A DNA stretch of 64,000 nucleotides from Halococcus saccharolyticus DSM 5350 (GTDB lineage: Archaea; Halobacteriota; Halobacteria; Halobacteriales; Halococcaceae), in the NCBI RefSeq assembly GCF_000336915.1, contig NZ_AOMD01000018.1, forward strand, positions 130,180-194,179, given 5' to 3'. The translations under genes and the position numbers were made by a program. The stretch's first letter is position 1. Every line of letters begins with the position of its first letter. This document shows positions 8,768 through 16,698 of the stretch, piece by piece. Under the pieces are notes generated by a model that was not told where the DNA came from, ran no database searches, and saw only the letters and a program-made list of their open reading frames with translations.

Positions 8768-9205
8768 ATGGCAAGCAACACCCAAGACATCGACACCGAA
8801 AGCGAAACCGCGATCACAACCGGGGAAACCGAATCAGGACTCGACGAGAACGTGGCCGGGGCGCTGTCGTATCTGTTCGGTCTCGTCTCGGGACTGATCT
8901 TTTACTTGATCGAGCAGGACAACCCCTTCGTTCGCTTCCACGCAGCCCAGAGCATGGTACTCTCTGGACTGTTGTTCGTGGTGTACGTCGCGTTGAGCAT
9001 CGTCGGAACGGTCGTTTCGAGCGTTCTGTTCACGAGCACGAGCACCTTCTTCGTCGGGAGCATCATTTCGCTGGTGATCGGGTTGATCTGGCTGGTACTC
9101 ACGCTCGGCACGTTCGCGCTCTGGGTCTACCTGATGGTTCGCGCCTATCAGGGCAAGACCCAACGGGTGCCGATCGCGGCGGGCATCGCGGACAACCTCG
9201 TCTGA
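8768..9205 (+). CDS. DUF4870 family membrane protein
   Basis: A 145-residue protein with a polar N-terminus of about 30 residues and three to four hydrophobic helices. The segment NVAGALSYLFGLVSGLIFYL followed by EQDNPFVRFHAAQSMVL is the hallmark of DUF4870/Tic20-like small membrane proteins. The ATG at 8768 is chosen because 26 codons upstream are unlike the family. It heads a same-strand cluster with 9223-9843 and 9957-10832, all apparently envelope-associated. The role is unknown. Confidence 0.87.
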   Translation: MASNTQDIDTESETAITTGETESGLDENVAGALSYLFGLVSGLIFYLIEQDNPFVRFHAAQSMVLSGLLFVVYVALSIVGTVVSSVLFTSTSTFFVGSIISLVIGLIWLVLTLGTFALWVYLMVRAYQGKTQRVPIAAGIADNLV

Positions 9206-9222
9206 GACCGATGTGACCGCGC

Positions 9223-9843
9223 ATGACGAACGACTCCGATCGCTCACACGGTCACGCGCTGCCGACAGACGGTTCGAACGAACCACAGCAACCGGTCGGA
9301 ACCATCCGGAACCCATCCGAGCAGATCCGGTGGCGCGTCGGGACTGACGGCGGACTCACTGACAACGGCGGCACGAACGACATGCCGGAGATGGCCACGT
9401 ACACTGACGCGGAGCTCGGGTACAGCGTCGAGTACCCCGCCGGTTGGTCGGCAGACCCCGACCCGGACGGGGGAGTGACCTTCACGGACCCCAACTCGAC
9501 AGCAGCGGGCGCGGTCGTGTTCGTCGACGAAAGCGTCGAAAGCAGCCCGTCGGCGTACGCCGCCCGCTTCCGGGAGACGCTCGCCACGGACGAACACGTC
9601 CACGCCCTCGAACGTCTCGATCGACGGACGGTGTGGCTCCCCAGCGGCCACCGTGGGCGGGTCGTCGAGTATGCGTACGTCGGCGACGTTCCCGACGACC
9701 GCTGGCGGCTGACGTACCTCTTCGTCGTCGCCGGGACGACCGGATACACTGTCGGCGTCGACTGGGCCGCCGACACCAGGTTCGAGGCGGTCGCGCGGAC
9801 CATCGTCGAATCGTTCAGACTCATCACGAACAGCGCGGAGTGA
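9223..9843 (+). CDS. PsbP/DcrB-like single-domain protein
   Basis: A 206-residue protein without signal peptide or membrane helix. After a low-complexity N-terminal stretch (residues 1-55), residues 56-200 resemble the DcrB/PsbP-like fold: TYTDAELGYSVEYPAGWSAD, then VTFTDPNSTAAGAVVFVDES and YLFVVAGTTGYTVGVDWA. This fold often occurs in surface or lipoprotein contexts, consistent with the DUF4870 gene upstream and the lipoprotein downstream. The ATG at 9223 makes the whole reading frame; the internal ATG before PEMATYTD is an alternative start. Confidence 0.6.
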   Translation: MTNDSDRSHGHALPTDGSNEPQQPVGTIRNPSEQIRWRVGTDGGLTDNGGTNDMPEMATYTDAELGYSVEYPAGWSADPDPDGGVTFTDPNSTAAGAVVFVDESVESSPSAYAARFRETLATDEHVHALERLDRRTVWLPSGHRGRVVEYAYVGDVPDDRWRLTYLFVVAGTTGYTVGVDWAADTRFEAVARTIVESFRLITNSAE

Positions 9844-9956
9844 CTACGACGATACCGAAACTATGACACAGAAACCATGACGCAGAACCGATCCACAGAC
9901 ACGAGCGGAACGAACCGGCGGACGAATCGAGACGATCCGGAAATGGAGGCGCAACG

Positions 9957-10832
9957 ATGACGACACGGACCGTGCTTGCGATTGCGATGTGTGCGACCGT
10001 CGTTCTCGCGGGCTGTGCCGGTCTCGGTGGTGGTGGCGATAATGGGACCACAGCATCCGGAGCGGCCACGACCGAGGCGACAGCGATCGCCGAAGCGGAC
10101 ACCACGGCAGCCGGTGGCGAGGAAACGACGACAGCCGAGGACACAGCCACCACCGCAGCCGAAGATGAAGGGACAACCACGGCTGCAGCCGCTACGGCGA
10201 CGACTGCTGGAACGATGATGGGCGACGACACCACGATGGCGACGACGACCGCGATGCCAACCGCCGGTGAAAGCCCCACAATCACCACCGGCGACGTGGC
10301 CGGGAGCGAGGCCTTTCGCTTCCTCGCGTTCGAACAGCCGGGAACGTACACTTACGAGGTGACGACGGGCGGATCAGATGGTCAGGAGCAAAGCGGCGAG
10401 TACGTGATCGATGTCGTGCAAGCATCCGATGACCAGTACGAGGTGCAGGTATCGTTCTCGATGGGTGAGATGTCGAACCAGCAAACGTTCACCGGCACTC
10501 GCCAAGCGGTCCAACAGCAGATGCTGAGCAGCCAGGCCGGTGCCTTCCTTGCGCCACTCACGACGATGACAGGGTTCTACGGTGGTCGTCCGCTTCAGGT
10601 CGGCCAGAGCTGGTCGTCCTCGTCCCAGCAGGGAACGGTGGGCTTCGAGGTCACGGGCGAGGACTCCTACGCCGGCGTCGACTGTTTCGTCTCGCAGGCC
10701 AGTTTGAACGGCACCACCGTTCACGAAGCGTGCGTCTCGCCCGATAGGGGGCTGGCTCCCTACACCGTCTACTACGACGAGAGTGGCACCCTCACCTTCG
10801 AGATGGAGCTCACCAGCTACGAAGCCGGGTGA
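9957..10832 (+). CDS. Thr-rich surface lipoprotein
   Basis: A 291-residue protein with a signal peptide ending in the lipobox VLAGC (Cys 20), followed by glycines and a long Thr/Ala/Glu-rich spacer (residues 30-110) like an O-glycosylated stalk. The C-terminal part from about residue 120 is a globular beta-rich domain (FEQPGTYTYEVTTGGSDGQEQSGEY and TYTVYYDESGTLTFEMEL). It should be anchored outside the membrane. The stalk is repetitive (TTTAEDTATTAAEDEGTTTAA). It ends the envelope cluster. No enzymatic motif is visible. Confidence 0.85.
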   Translation: MTTRTVLAIAMCATVVLAGCAGLGGGGDNGTTASGAATTEATAIAEADTTAAGGEETTTAEDTATTAAEDEGTTTAAAATATTAGTMMGDDTTMATTTAMPTAGESPTITTGDVAGSEAFRFLAFEQPGTYTYEVTTGGSDGQEQSGEYVIDVVQASDDQYEVQVSFSMGEMSNQQTFTGTRQAVQQQMLSSQAGAFLAPLTTMTGFYGGRPLQVGQSWSSSSQQGTVGFEVTGEDSYAGVDCFVSQASLNGTTVHEACVSPDRGLAPYTVYYDESGTLTFEMELTSYEAG

Positions 10833-10979
10833 AGACAGCGGGAGCGACTATCCACTCGCTTTCCACCGACTTGCCGACGGAATCGGGAGTGACCAACCCG
10901 CTCGTGGTCGACGCCGACAATCGCCCGATCACCCCGAACCACGGCGAAGCGTTATCCTCACGCCGGGAGACGCACCGAC

Positions 10980-12155
10980 ATGCGACTCGACGGCGTTCGC
11001 GTGCTCGATCTCACGCGCTACCTCCCCGGTCCGTACGCCACCCAGCTCCTCGCCGACGCCGGCGCGGACGTGCTGAAAATCGAGGACACGGACGGCGGTG
11101 ATCCGGTTCGCGGGATGGCGCTCACCGACGCCGACGGAACCCTCTTCGACGCCGTGAACCACGGCAAACGAAGCGTCGCGCTCAATCTCAAGTCCGATGC
11201 GGGCCGCGAGGCGTTCTTCGCGCTCGCCGCCGACGCCGACGTGCTGATCGAGGGGTTCCGCCCCGGCGTGACCGGCCGCCTCGGGATCGACGACGATTCC
11301 GTGCGCGAGCACAGCCCCGAGATCGTCTACTGTTCGCTGTCGGGCTACGGCGCGACCGGGCCCCGGCGAGCACGCGCCGGTCACGACCTGAACTACGCCG
11401 CGTTCTCGGGTTTGCTCGACATGACGAGGCACGGTCCCGACTCGCGACCGTCGATCCCCGGCGTCCCCGTGGCCGACATGGCTGGCGGCCTCTTCGCGGC
11501 GTTTTCGATCGTCGGCGCGCTCTACTCACGCGAACTCGGCAACACCGGTGGCGAGTACATCGACGTCGCCATGACCGACGTGTTGCTCTCGTTCTCACAG
11601 GCGATCGCGCCCGACGCGTTCGCGGATCGAACGCCCAGTCCACGGCCCGGCGAGACCGCGCTGACCGGCGCGCTGCCGTGGTACGACGTCTACGAAACCG
11701 CCGACGGTGGCTACGTGACTCTCGCGGCGCTCGAACCCGCGTTCTGGCAGGCCTTCTGCGAGACAGTCGACCGGGAGGACCTCGTCGACAGTCACGGAAG
11801 CACCGACCCGGCGATCCGCAAAGCGCTGCGCGAGGACCTGTCAGATGTGTTCGCCACCAGGACCCGTGCGGAGTGGGACGAACAGTTCGAGGGTGTCGAT
11901 GCGACTGTCGAGCCCGTCCGCACCCTCTCGGAAGCGATCGATCACCCACAGACCGCCGCCCGTGACGTGATCGAACGATCCGCAGACGCACCGCCACGGA
12001 TCGGATTTCCGGTACAGTCGTCCGACCACGCCGACGCCGCCGAACGAGTGCCTGAGCACGGCGAGCACACTGCCGCGGTGCTCCGCGAGGCTGGCTACGA
12101 CGATACCGACCTCGAACGCCTTCGCGAGACTGGGGCCGCAGGATTCGGCAACTGA
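10980..12155 (+). CDS. Class III CoA transferase (CaiB/BaiF family)
   Basis: A 391-residue enzyme that moves CoA between carboxylic acids. Family signatures are MRLDGVRVLDLTRYLPGPYATQLLADAGADVLKIE at the N-terminus (given in part), DAVNHGKRSVALNLKS, CSLSGYGATGP and the catalytic-Asp region PGVPVADMAGG with Asp 166. The length fits the family. The acyl substrate cannot be told from the sequence. It ends at base 12155, directly against the stop of the convergent oxidase gene at 12156. Confidence 0.93.
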   Translation: MRLDGVRVLDLTRYLPGPYATQLLADAGADVLKIEDTDGGDPVRGMALTDADGTLFDAVNHGKRSVALNLKSDAGREAFFALAADADVLIEGFRPGVTGRLGIDDDSVREHSPEIVYCSLSGYGATGPRRARAGHDLNYAAFSGLLDMTRHGPDSRPSIPGVPVADMAGGLFAAFSIVGALYSRELGNTGGEYIDVAMTDVLLSFSQAIAPDAFADRTPSPRPGETALTGALPWYDVYETADGGYVTLAALEPAFWQAFCETVDREDLVDSHGSTDPAIRKALREDLSDVFATRTRAEWDEQFEGVDATVEPVRTLSEAIDHPQTAARDVIERSADAPPRIGFPVQSSDHADAAERVPEHGEHTAAVLREAGYDDTDLERLRETGAAGFGN

Positions 12156-13364
12156 TCAGGGACCATCCGAACCGGGTCCACGACGGTCGATCAGAACCGA
12201 CCGATCGAGATCGTCGAAGCTCGTGTGTCCCGAAAGCGCGAGCGTCAGGTCGAGATCCGCGAGGAAATCGTCGAGAACGCTCCCGACGCCCGCCTCGCCG
12301 TCGATCGCGAGGCCGTAAGCGTAGGGCCGTCCGAGCAGGACGCTATCGGCCCCGAGCGCGATCGCCTTCACGACGTCTGCGCCGCCCCGGATGCCGCTGT
12401 CGAACAGCACGGGAACGTCGACGGCCTCAACTACGCCGGAGAGCGCCGCGAGCGCGCCGATCGCGCCGTCGACCTGGCGGCCGCCGTGGTTCGAGACGAT
12501 CACGCCGTCCGCACCGCACTCGACCGCACGCTCGGCGTCCTCGGGGTGGAGCACGCCCTTGACGACGAGTGGCAGGTCGGTCTCCTCGCGGAGCGCGGCG
12601 AGGTCCTCCCACGTCAGCGACGGATCGCCGAAGATATCGATGAACTCCATCACTGCCGAGCCCTCGTTCTCCTCCGGTGGGACGTCGAGGCGGTCGCGGA
12701 AGGCCGGGTCCGAGAAGTAGTTCGCCACGCCCTCGCCGTCGAGGAAGGGGAGGTAGCCTTGCTCGATGTCGCGCTCGCGCCAGCCCAGCAGTGGGGTATC
12801 GAGCGTGACCACGATCCCGTCGTAGCCCGCTTTTTCGGCTCGGTCGATGAAGCTGTGAGCGATGTCTGGATCGGCCGACCAGTAGAGCTGGAACCACTTC
12901 GGCGTCTCGCCGAGTTCGTCGGCGACCTCCTCCATCGTATAGGACGACGCCGAGCTCAGCACCATCGGCACGTCGCGGTCGGCGGCGGCCCGCGCGACCG
13001 CGAGCTCGCCCTCGTCGTGGACGATCGAGAGCACGCCGAGCGGGGCCAGCAGGAGCGGAACTTCCAGCTCTTGATCGAGGAGGTCGACCCGGAGGTCGCG
13101 CTCGGCGACGTCTCTGAGCATCCGGGGGACGATCCGCCAGTCGTCGAACGCGCGGCGGTTCTCCGCGACCGTGCTCTCCGTGCCGGCCCCGCCGGCGACG
13201 TAGGCCGCGGCCTCCTCGCTCAGCGCTTCCTTGCCTTTGCGTTCGAGGTCGGCGTACCGAACCGGATGGTCGGGCGGGTCGTCGGCGAGCATTCCCGACG
13301 CGTAGACGTCGCGCTGGCGGTTTTCACCATAGGGTTCCGACGATTCCGATGGTTCGTCCGTCAT
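12156..13364 (-). CDS. FMN-dependent alpha-hydroxy-acid oxidase/dehydrogenase
   Basis: A 402-residue TIM-barrel flavoenzyme of the lactate/glycolate oxidase family. Visible are the FMN contact strand PLLLAPLGVLS, the LSSASSYTMEEVA segment, the base-region VVKGVLHPEDA with its FMN-binding Lys, and the catalytic SNHGGRQVDG with His and Arg. It would oxidise an L-2-hydroxy acid such as lactate (lactate 2-monooxygenase-like is the best guess). The convergent neighbour is the CoA transferase. Confidence 0.92.
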   Translation of the reverse strand: MTDEPSESSEPYGENRQRDVYASGMLADDPPDHPVRYADLERKGKEALSEEAAAYVAGGAGTESTVAENRRAFDDWRIVPRMLRDVAERDLRVDLLDQELEVPLLLAPLGVLSIVHDEGELAVARAAADRDVPMVLSSASSYTMEEVADELGETPKWFQLYWSADPDIAHSFIDRAEKAGYDGIVVTLDTPLLGWRERDIEQGYLPFLDGEGVANYFSDPAFRDRLDVPPEENEGSAVMEFIDIFGDPSLTWEDLAALREETDLPLVVKGVLHPEDAERAVECGADGVIVSNHGGRQVDGAIGALAALSGVVEAVDVPVLFDSGIRGGADVVKAIALGADSVLLGRPYAYGLAIDGEAGVGSVLDDFLADLDLTLALSGHTSFDDLDRSVLIDRRGPGSDGP

Positions 13365-13397
13365 CGTCTCCCATGCGCCCGGCCGACGGAAGTAGGT

Positions 13398-14120
13398 TTA
13401 CCCGTCTGGCTGCCACTCCTCGGCTTCGACGCCGACGAGAGCGAGCACGTCCCGGGGATCGTCGATCCGGTGGTCCACGACGGGATCGTCGGGCTCGGCG
13501 TCGGCCGCGCTCCCGCCGAACGCTGCAGTGTGAATCCCGGCTCGCGACGCGCCCACCATGTCGTTCTCGTAGCGATCGCCGACCATCAGCGTCCGCGCGG
13601 GCTCGACATCCGCCTTTTCGAGGGCGGTCGCGAACATCGCCCGATCGGGCTTGGTGTGACCGACCTCTTCCGAGGTCGTCACCGCATCGAGGTGAGCCAC
13701 GACGTCGAACTGTGCCAGCAGGCGCTCGGCCTCCCAGGTGTCGATGTCGCTGACGATTCCCTGGTGGACCCGTCCGTCGAGGGCGCGGATCGTTTCAACT
13801 GTCTCACTCACGGGTTCAAGCTGCTCGCGGGTCGCGCGCTCGAACGCCAGCAGCCAGTCGTCCTCGGCCACCTCGTGATTGACCATCGCCGCGACGGCGC
13901 GCTCGTAGCCCGCCCGCGCGCTCCGGAACACGTTGCCGTCACGTTCGCGGAAGTGGGTACCGAGCTCGTCGCGCCAGGTGTCGAGCGCCTGCTCTTCGTC
14001 GAGATCGTACTCGTCGGCGAGCGCCCCGACGAACGCGCGGTGGCCCGCTCGAACCGAGCCGAGATCGAGGAGTACGCCGCCGATGTCCCAGAACACCGCA
14101 TCGTACTGTGATTCGTCCAT
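13398..14120 (-). CDS. HAD-family hydrolase
   Basis: A 240-residue haloacid dehalogenase-superfamily phosphatase-like protein. Motif I is FWDIGGVLLDLG (nucleophile Asp 10; the usual second Asp of DxD is Gly, as in some epoxide-hydrolase-N-like members). Motif II is GIVSDIDTWEA, motif III falls at HTKPDRAMF, and motif IV at LMVGDRYENDMVGASRAG. The helical cap lies between residues 20 and 100. The substrate is unknown. A minus-strand TTTTTATGA about 90 nt upstream may be its promoter. Confidence 0.87.
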   Translation of the reverse strand: MDESQYDAVFWDIGGVLLDLGSVRAGHRAFVGALADEYDLDEEQALDTWRDELGTHFRERDGNVFRSARAGYERAVAAMVNHEVAEDDWLLAFERATREQLEPVSETVETIRALDGRVHQGIVSDIDTWEAERLLAQFDVVAHLDAVTTSEEVGHTKPDRAMFATALEKADVEPARTLMVGDRYENDMVGASRAGIHTAAFGGSAADAEPDDPVVDHRIDDPRDVLALVGVEAEEWQPDG

Positions 14121-14332
14121 ATCTTGTCTGGAACTGCTTTTTCACGCTCTGCTCAAGTCCTTTGGCAGACTCGTTTGTGATCTTGGCTCCCGAACTGATG
14201 ACTCAATCATAAAAATCTAGTATCGTCGACTCATCTGAGACGAATCACGATACAACTGAGAACCGCAAGCCACGTCCTCCCCAGCCGATTCCCTCACTCG
14301 CTGCGCTCGTTCCACTCGCTTTGCTCATCCAC

Positions 14333-14353
14333 CGTCAGAGCTTCGCTCTGACG
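14333..14353. repeat. Perfect hairpin, 9-bp stem and 3-nt loop (TTC)
   Basis: CGTCAGAGC is followed by TTC and its exact reverse complement GCTCTGACG. The geometry matches hairpins at 31620, 42809, 42836, 47126 and 47424. Confidence 0.85.
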
Positions 14354-14393
14354 AGCCTGTGCTCGCTCCGCTCGCACAGACCTCGCACGAGTC

Positions 14394-14410
14394 GCGCGTC
14401 TTCGACGCGC
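14394..14410. repeat. Perfect hairpin, 7-bp stem and 3-nt loop (TTC)
   Basis: GCGCGTC, TTC and GACGCGC form a perfect inverted repeat in the palindrome-rich gap before the SDR gene. Confidence 0.75.
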
Positions 14411-14534
14411 TCCCGCGCGCCACCGCCGAGAAAAACGAAATCTCGACCAACATAACACGGCCCGCGCCGGGATTTATTATCGTCCCGCCCGATTTGCCCG
14501 ACGCGATGACAACAACCACACCGAGGTGGATGCA

Positions 14535-15314
14535 GTGACGACCGACCAGTTCAGCGTCGACGGCGACACCGCGATCGTCACGGGTGCGTCGAGCGGGATC
14601 GGACGGACGATCGCCGAGCGGTTCGCCGCCGACGGCGCGGACGTCGTGATCTGCTCGCGCGAGCAGGACAACGTCGATCCGGTCGCCGAGGGGATCAACG
14701 ACGCCGACGGGGGCCGCGCGGTCGCGGTCGAGTGCGACGTGCGCGACCGCGAGTCGGTCGAGGCGCTGGTCGACGCCACAGTCGGGGAGTTCGACGGGCT
14801 CGACACGCTGGTGAGCAACGCGGGCGCGAGCTTCATGGCGAACTTCGAGGAGATCTCCGAGAACGGCTGGAAGACCATCGTGGACATCAATCTCCACGGG
14901 ACCTACCACTGCGCCCAGGCCGCAGGCGAAGTGATGCGCGAGGACGACGGCGGCACGATCGTCAACTTCGCGAGCGTCGCGGGCCAGCTCGGCGCGCCCT
15001 ACATGAGCCACTACGCCGCCGCGAAGGCGGGAATCGTCAACCTCACGTCGACGCTCGGATTCGAGTGGGCCGACGACGGCGTTCGGGTCAACTGCATCGC
15101 GCCAGGCTTCGTCGCCACGCCAGGCGTCGCCAGCCAGATGGGCGTCACCGCCGACGAGATCGATCGGAACGACGTCGACCGCCGGATCGGCACGAGCGAG
15201 GAGATCGCCGATATCACGCAGTTCCTCGCGAGCCCCGCCTCATCGTACATCGTGGGCGAGACGCTCACCGCACGCGGTGTGCCGGACATCATGGAGTCCA
15301 CCCCCGAGGCATGA
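14535..15314 (+). CDS. Short-chain dehydrogenase/reductase (SDR)
   Basis: A classical SDR of about 259 residues. Visible are the Rossmann motif TGASSGIGRTIAERF, the NNAG-equivalent SNAGASF, the catalytic Ser in FASVAGQLGAPYMSHYAAAKAG with Tyr and Lys of YxxxK, and PGFVATPG. It is probably NAD(P)H-dependent with an unknown alcohol or ketone substrate. Both GTG codons at 14526 and 14535 could start it; 14535 (MTTDQFSVDG) fits typical lengths. It overlaps the LLM oxidoreductase gene by 4 nt (ATGA), so the two are translationally coupled. Confidence 0.9.
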   Translation: MTTDQFSVDGDTAIVTGASSGIGRTIAERFAADGADVVICSREQDNVDPVAEGINDADGGRAVAVECDVRDRESVEALVDATVGEFDGLDTLVSNAGASFMANFEEISENGWKTIVDINLHGTYHCAQAAGEVMREDDGGTIVNFASVAGQLGAPYMSHYAAAKAGIVNLTSTLGFEWADDGVRVNCIAPGFVATPGVASQMGVTADEIDRNDVDRRIGTSEEIADITQFLASPASSYIVGETLTARGVPDIMESTPEA

Positions 15315-16321
15315 CCGACGCCGCCGCGGACCGCGAGGTGTTCTTGCCGGTGGCGGCCCAGCCGAGCGTCGACGCGCTCTGTGAGCAAGCCGTCCGGGCC
15401 GAGGAACGAGGCTACGACCGCGCGTGGCTCCCCGAAACGTGGGGTCGGGACGCCGTGACAGTACTAACGAGCATCGCCCACCGGACCGACGAGATCGGGA
15501 TCGGGACCTCGATCGCCCCGATCTACTCGCGTTCGCCCGCGCTGCTCGGCCAGACCGCCGCCACGCTCCAGGAGGTCTCAGGGGGGCGGTTCCGGCTCGG
15601 GCTCGGCCCGTCAGGTCCCGCAGTAATCGAGAACTGGCACGGCGTTGACTACGGCAACCCGCTCCGGTGCACGCGCGAGACGGTCGAGATCGTGAAGCAG
15701 GTCCTCTCGGGCGAACCCGTCGAGTACGACGGCGAGTACTTCGATCTCTCGGGCTTTCGCCTGCGGTGTGAGCCACCCTCGCCGCCGCCCGCGGTCGATG
15801 CGGCCGGGATGGGGCCCAAGGCCGTGGAGCTCGCCGGCCGGTTCGCCGACGGCTGGCACGCGCTGATGGTCACCAGAGAGGGCGTCCGCGATCGCCTGGC
15901 GGACCTCGAACGCGGGGCCGACCTCGCCGACCGAGATCCCGACGACGTGCGAACGACACTCTCGCTGACCTGCGCGGCGCTCGACGACCGCGAACGCGCC
16001 CGCGAGTCCGTCCGCCAGCACGTCGCCTTCTACGTTGGCGGGATGGGAACGTTCTACCGCGACAGCCTCTCCCGTGTCGGCCACGAGGAAACCGCCAACG
16101 AAATCTACGACAACTGGCAGGACGACGACCGCGCGGCGGCGCTCGCGGCTATCGACGACGACCTGCTCGATTCGCTCGCGGTCGCCGGGACGCCCGCGGA
16201 AGCCCGCGAGCGCTTCGAGAAATTCGCCACGATCGACGGCGTCGACGCGGTGTCCGTCTCGTTCCCGCGGGACGCGACGAGGGAGGAAATCGACGCGACC
16301 ATCGAAACGCTCGCTCCCTGA
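15311..16321 (+). CDS. LLM-class F420-dependent oxidoreductase (TIGR04024-like)
   Basis: A 336-residue TIM-barrel enzyme of the luciferase-like monooxygenase class. Signatures include AEERGYDRAWLPETWGRDAVTVLTSIA, IGTSIAPIYSRSPALLGQTAATLQEVSGGRFRLGLGPSGP (given in part) and EYFDLSGFRLR. In archaea such proteins usually use coenzyme F420. The assignment to TIGR04024 is from memory. It overlaps the SDR stop codon (ATGA), suggesting the two act on the same compound. Confidence 0.87.
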   Translation: MTDAAADREVFLPVAAQPSVDALCEQAVRAEERGYDRAWLPETWGRDAVTVLTSIAHRTDEIGIGTSIAPIYSRSPALLGQTAATLQEVSGGRFRLGLGPSGPAVIENWHGVDYGNPLRCTRETVEIVKQVLSGEPVEYDGEYFDLSGFRLRCEPPSPPPAVDAAGMGPKAVELAGRFADGWHALMVTREGVRDRLADLERGADLADRDPDDVRTTLSLTCAALDDRERARESVRQHVAFYVGGMGTFYRDSLSRVGHEETANEIYDNWQDDDRAAALAAIDDDLLDSLAVAGTPAEARERFEKFATIDGVDAVSVSFPRDATREEIDATIETLAP

Positions 16322-16698
16322 CACTCTCCCACGGTCGCATCGACTCGCACCGAGGGCGCATTTTCACGCCGGAACGAACGCCACATTCCGCACCGATCGG
16401 GACCGCGGGAACGGGCTGGATCTGTGCACGCCCGTCGGTGTGAATCGCCCACAATCGCCCCAATCGAGGTGTCTCTGTCCTGATTTTTCTTTCCGAGATC
16501 GTGGGGTTTACCCGTGCAACTGCGTTCATGCCGAGCACTGTTCGTGAGCGATCATCGACTGACATCGTCGACCGAACGGAATCGGTTGTGGCATCGAATC
16601 TATCGGAATCGTTTGCAATCGTGGCGGCGGGACGATCCCGGCCAGCGTTACCGACCGCTCCTTACCGACCGTGCGATGGCACAGTTCCATCTCTAACG
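16322..16698. other. Intergenic region upstream of the BCCT transporter
   Basis: Nothing convincing is encoded here. The frame of the transporter is open back to 16501, but that extension is Ser/Arg-rich and unlike BCCT N-termini, so it is treated as untranslated. A GGTTTACCC at about 16503-16511 is a weak TATA candidate. Confidence 0.4.

Larger units (their letters stand above)
14121..14534. other. Intergenic region, AT-rich then palindrome-rich
   Basis: No gene is supported. Bases about 14150-14265 are AT-richer than the neighbours. From about 14280 to 14460 the sequence is a string of short inverted and direct repeats of the type gctcgcttcgctc, including two perfect hairpins listed separately. 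A TATA-like TTTATTA lies at about 14473-14479 and probably drives the SDR gene downstream. Confidence 0.6.

Noticed and set aside
9877-9960. 27-codon frame overlapping the lipoprotein start by ATGA
   Set aside because: No homology or promoter; the product is Arg/Asn/Thr-rich. It could be a leader peptide but nothing supports that.
12225-14111. 628-codon frame opposite the hydroxyacid oxidase and HAD genes
   Set aside because: Arg/Val-rich, no domain, and fully antisense to two well-supported genes.
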